Shown piece by piece: positions 61,708 to 64,000 of a DNA stretch of 64,000 nucleotides. The translations under genes were made by a program, and so were the position numbers. This DNA is from Planctomycetaceae bacterium (lineage in GTDB: Bacteria; Planctomycetota; Planctomycetia; Planctomycetales; Planctomycetaceae), in contig JAGQQG010000023.1 in NCBI GenBank assembly GCA_020426325.1, positions 1 to 64,000 on the forward strand. The letters run 5' to 3'. The notes beneath the pieces are model-generated. The model saw only the letters and a list, made by a program, of their open reading frames with translations. It made no database searches and was not told where the DNA came from. Every line of letters begins with the position of its first letter. Position 1 is the first letter of the stretch.

Positions 61708-64000
61708 ATGGCAAATCCTGTTGAAGTCTGGAAATCTGAAAAACATGGCTTCGATGTCTGGCCGGACATCGAACGGTATGCGTCTGCACAGACGCCGATG
61801 AAGGACATTGACTCCACCGACCTGGAGCGGATGAAGTGGCACGGGTTCTTTTACCGCAAACGGGATACGCCCGGCCGGTACATGAACCGCATCCGCATTA
61901 CGGCGGGCGAAATGTCGGCCGAACAGGCGCGGGAGATTGCCCTCATTGCGTATGAATATGGCTACGGGATTGTGGATGTCACGACGCGTGCCAACGTGCA
62001 GGTGCAGGGATTGGACATCGAGAATCTGCCCAAGGTCGCGGTTCGATTGAAGAATGTCGGCCTCACATCAAAACAAACCGGTCACGACAACATCCGCAAC
62101 GTGTTCGCACATCCGTTCAGTGGACTCATGCCGGAGGAGTTGTACGACACACGCCAACTCTGTCACGATGTCACTGAGCTGTTCGTCGACAGCAGGGAGT
62201 ATTCCGACCTCCCTCGCAAGATGAACATCTGCCTCAACGGCACTGACTCTCACTCGGCTCACTTCTGGACGCAGGACATCAGTTTCCTGGCAACAGAAGT
62301 CGACGGCGAAGTGCTGTTTCAGGTCCTGCTGGCCGGTACTCAGGGACAAAACCCGCATCTTGCCTGGCATCTGCCAGTGCTGGTTCGCCCGGATCAGGTC
62401 GTCGAGTTGACCCGTTCGATCCTGGATCTGTTTCGAGCCAAAGGTTCACGAGAGAAACGAAACGCTGCCCGGCTGCGGTTTCTCGTTGAGGAGATTGGCA
62501 TCTCCGGTGTGCTCGACTGGCTGGAGCACGACTTGCCGTTCCGACTGATTCCCTCCATTGCCGAGCCAGTGCCTGCATCGAGTCATGACGAACTCGTCGG
62601 CTGGTTCCGTCAGAGTGATCCCAAGCTGTGGACGATGGGACTCTCCGTCCCCTTGGGACGTATGACCTGGCGTCAGCTGGAGGGACTTGCACTCCTCAGC
62701 AAGAAGTGGGGCGACGGCCAGTTGCGAACGACGCATGAGCAGGGGATTGCCGTCATCAATATTCCGACCGGATTCAAAGACGCTGCTGCGACGGATGCGG
62801 CGGGTCTTGGGCTCAGCGTGCAGGCTGACCCTTTCGAGTTGAACTCGGTCGCCTGTACGGGGAGCCAGTTCTGCAACATTGCCGTCACTGAGACCAAGGG
62901 GCACATGTTTCAGTTGATCGAAAAGCTCCGGAAGCGGGCACTCAAACTGCATGGCATCCGGATTCACATGAGCGGCTGCCCATCCAGTTGTGCCCAGCAC
63001 TTCACAGCTGATATCGGCCTGAAAGGTGTACGTGTTCGCAGACTCATCGGGACTCGGGAAGGCTTTGACGTCTACCTTGGAGGAGGACTCGCCGGTCAGG
63101 TTCACATGGGTCTGCCCTACAAGCTGGGTGTGGATGTCGACCAACTGCCAACTCTTGTCGAAGACGTCGTCGGAGAGTTCTATCGGAAACATCGAGCAGG
63201 CCAGACATTCAGTGCCTACTGGCGCGAGAAACTTCAGGCAGCAGAGGCCGACAAGGTGGAAGATGGAGATTACCAACATCCCGTCTGGCTGTGCGAAGCG
63301 TGTGAGTACGAACACACGGGAGAAGACCCGCCAGTGTTCTGTCCGAATTGTGCTGGCTTGCGACGAAACTTTGCTCGGCTTGATGATGAACTGAAAGGCG
63401 ATCAGCAAATCGCGGATACGTCCAACGACGCACCGACGCGGGATGATGGTTTCGTGTTCGCTGCGAATGATTCATCACTCACTGCGGAAGAGGGGCTAAC
63501 TGTCGAAGTCGAAGGAAACGAGTACGCCTTGTTCCGAGTCAACGGCGAGGTCAAATGCATCGACTCCGCCTGTCCGCACGAGGGAGCATCGTTGGCCGAT
63601 GGAGAGTTCAAAGACGGCATTGCTGTCTGCCCCTGGCACAGTTGGGAATTCGATGTCTGCACGGGATGCAGCATCGATCCGCCCGGGAATGATGTGAAAT
63701 CCTACGAAACGTTTGTCGACGATGGTCGGATCTTCATCAAACCATCCACCTTGAAATCCGCAGCCAAAACTACGACATCTTCGATCCTCGATCAGTTACG
63801 GGGCGGACAAGTCTCCAAACCGGTCAAGCCCGTTGAGGCTGAACTCAAGGTGCTGGACATCATCGAAGAAACATCCGATGTGCGGACGTTCCGTCTGGAT
63901 AACTCAGCGGGAACGATTCCGTTCGACTTCGCAGGTAAGTTCGCGAAGGTCTGTGTGACGACTGATGGAGGTGAACAGTGGCGAAGTTTCACGATCAGTT
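61708..64000 (+). CDS. nirA: Nitrite reductase fused to rubredoxin-like, Rieske and flavin-reductase domains (runs off right edge)
   Basis: At least 764 residues, truncated by the window. Residues about 25-500 are a siroheme/[4Fe-4S] nitrite/sulfite reductase: ferredoxin-like half domains, TTRANVQVQGLDIENLP, GHDNIRNVFAHPFSG, and cluster ligands C383-x5-C389 and C424-x3-C428 (ACTGSQFC; SGCPSSC). A rubredoxin-like knuckle follows (C529-x2-C532, C545-x2-C548). Then a Rieske [2Fe-2S] domain of the NirD type has C622-x-H624 and C641-x2-H644. From about residue 715 an FAD-binding reductase domain begins (VRTFRLD ... WRSFTIS). I infer a self-sufficient assimilatory enzyme, taking electrons from NAD(P)H or ferredoxin through flavin, Rieske and rubredoxin centres to siroheme. 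The ATG at 61708 follows narK. Confidence 0.9.
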   Translation, partial: MANPVEVWKSEKHGFDVWPDIERYASAQTPMKDIDSTDLERMKWHGFFYRKRDTPGRYMNRIRITAGEMSAEQAREIALIAYEYGYGIVDVTTRANVQVQGLDIENLPKVAVRLKNVGLTSKQTGHDNIRNVFAHPFSGLMPEELYDTRQLCHDVTELFVDSREYSDLPRKMNICLNGTDSHSAHFWTQDISFLATEVDGEVLFQVLLAGTQGQNPHLAWHLPVLVRPDQVVELTRSILDLFRAKGSREKRNAARLRFLVEEIGISGVLDWLEHDLPFRLIPSIAEPVPASSHDELVGWFRQSDPKLWTMGLSVPLGRMTWRQLEGLALLSKKWGDGQLRTTHEQGIAVINIPTGFKDAAATDAAGLGLSVQADPFELNSVACTGSQFCNIAVTETKGHMFQLIEKLRKRALKLHGIRIHMSGCPSSCAQHFTADIGLKGVRVRRLIGTREGFDVYLGGGLAGQVHMGLPYKLGVDVDQLPTLVEDVVGEFYRKHRAGQTFSAYWREKLQAAEADKVEDGDYQHPVWLCEACEYEHTGEDPPVFCPNCAGLRRNFARLDDELKGDQQIADTSNDAPTRDDGFVFAANDSSLTAEEGLTVEVEGNEYALFRVNGEVKCIDSACPHEGASLADGEFKDGIAVCPWHSWEFDVCTGCSIDPPGNDVKSYETFVDDGRIFIKPSTLKSAAKTTTSSILDQLRGGQVSKPVKPVEAELKVLDIIEETSDVRTFRLDNSAGTIPFDFAGKFAKVCVTTDGGEQWRSFTIS

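Noticed and set aside
1..64000. Search for tRNA and rRNA genes, CRISPR arrays, insertion sequences, integrases, phage genes and toxin-antitoxin pairs
   Set aside because: None was recognised by eye. Short or divergent structured RNAs could be missed; a covariance-model scan would be the decisive check.

Overview
The window looks like a chromosomal segment of a planctomycete (order Planctomycetales is my inference). The evidence is the mix of lineage-typical families: a PSD1/DUF1549-DUF1553 protein with a CxxCH motif next to a DUF1501 protein, several secreted Gfo/Idh/MocA oxidoreductases with twin-arginine-like leaders, a sulfatase, an FGE-like protein, a DUF4159 protein, PQQ-type beta-propellers, an alginate-export-type porin and a lysine/alanine-rich histone-like protein. 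I see no rRNA, tRNA, CRISPR array, transposase, integrase or prophage genes. GC content and coding density look even throughout.

Layout. 1-3246: 5' part of polA (minus, runs off the left edge) and a TIM-barrel isomerase/epimerase. 3637-19414: an exopolysaccharide locus, all on plus: Wzy/ligase-like polymerase, Wzx flippase, three glycosyltransferases, a Gfo/Idh dehydrogenase, an NAD-dependent epimerase, two CE4 deacetylases, a divergent CE4-like membrane protein, a membrane EEP phosphatase/nuclease and, after a gap, a Wzc-type tyrosine autokinase. Many of these genes overlap by 4 to 11 bases, so most of the locus is probably one operon. 19786-27790: housekeeping genes (recJ, a DASS/SLC13 transporter with TrkA-C domains, a CysQ/HAL2-type phosphatase, mnmE, an RNase HII-like protein) and a small pilin-like protein. 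27882-40934: secreted and envelope proteins, mostly minus, including a probable five-gene unit (PSD1, DUF1501, a terpenoid-cyclase-fold protein with CxxCH, an unknown, a PQQ propeller), a HEAT protein, a DUF4159 protein and a TPR metallopeptidase. 41540-56212: a histone-like protein with a clear sigma70 promoter, an ABC1/UbiB kinase, folK with an extra C-terminal region, apbE, an FGE-like protein, two Gfo/Idh proteins, a DUF455 ferritin-like protein, an NtrC-type regulator, lipoproteins and a DUF59 Fe-S factor. 56217-64000: a sulfatase, a cysteine-rich porin, and a nitrate/nitrite assimilation pair (narK plus a nitrite reductase that runs off the right edge).

The most notable gene is the last one. 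The nitrite reductase carries, in one open frame, the siroheme/[4Fe-4S] reductase core, a rubredoxin-like zinc/iron knuckle, a Rieske [2Fe-2S] domain and the start of a ferredoxin-reductase-type flavin domain. It could be a self-contained electron chain for nitrite reduction. Other points worth a second look are a palindromic 68-bp element inserted in frame into polA just before polymerase motif A, an mnmE gene without a normal start codon, a divergent RNase HII-like protein, an HPPK with an unexplained C-terminal region, and a pilin-like small protein with its own strong terminator.
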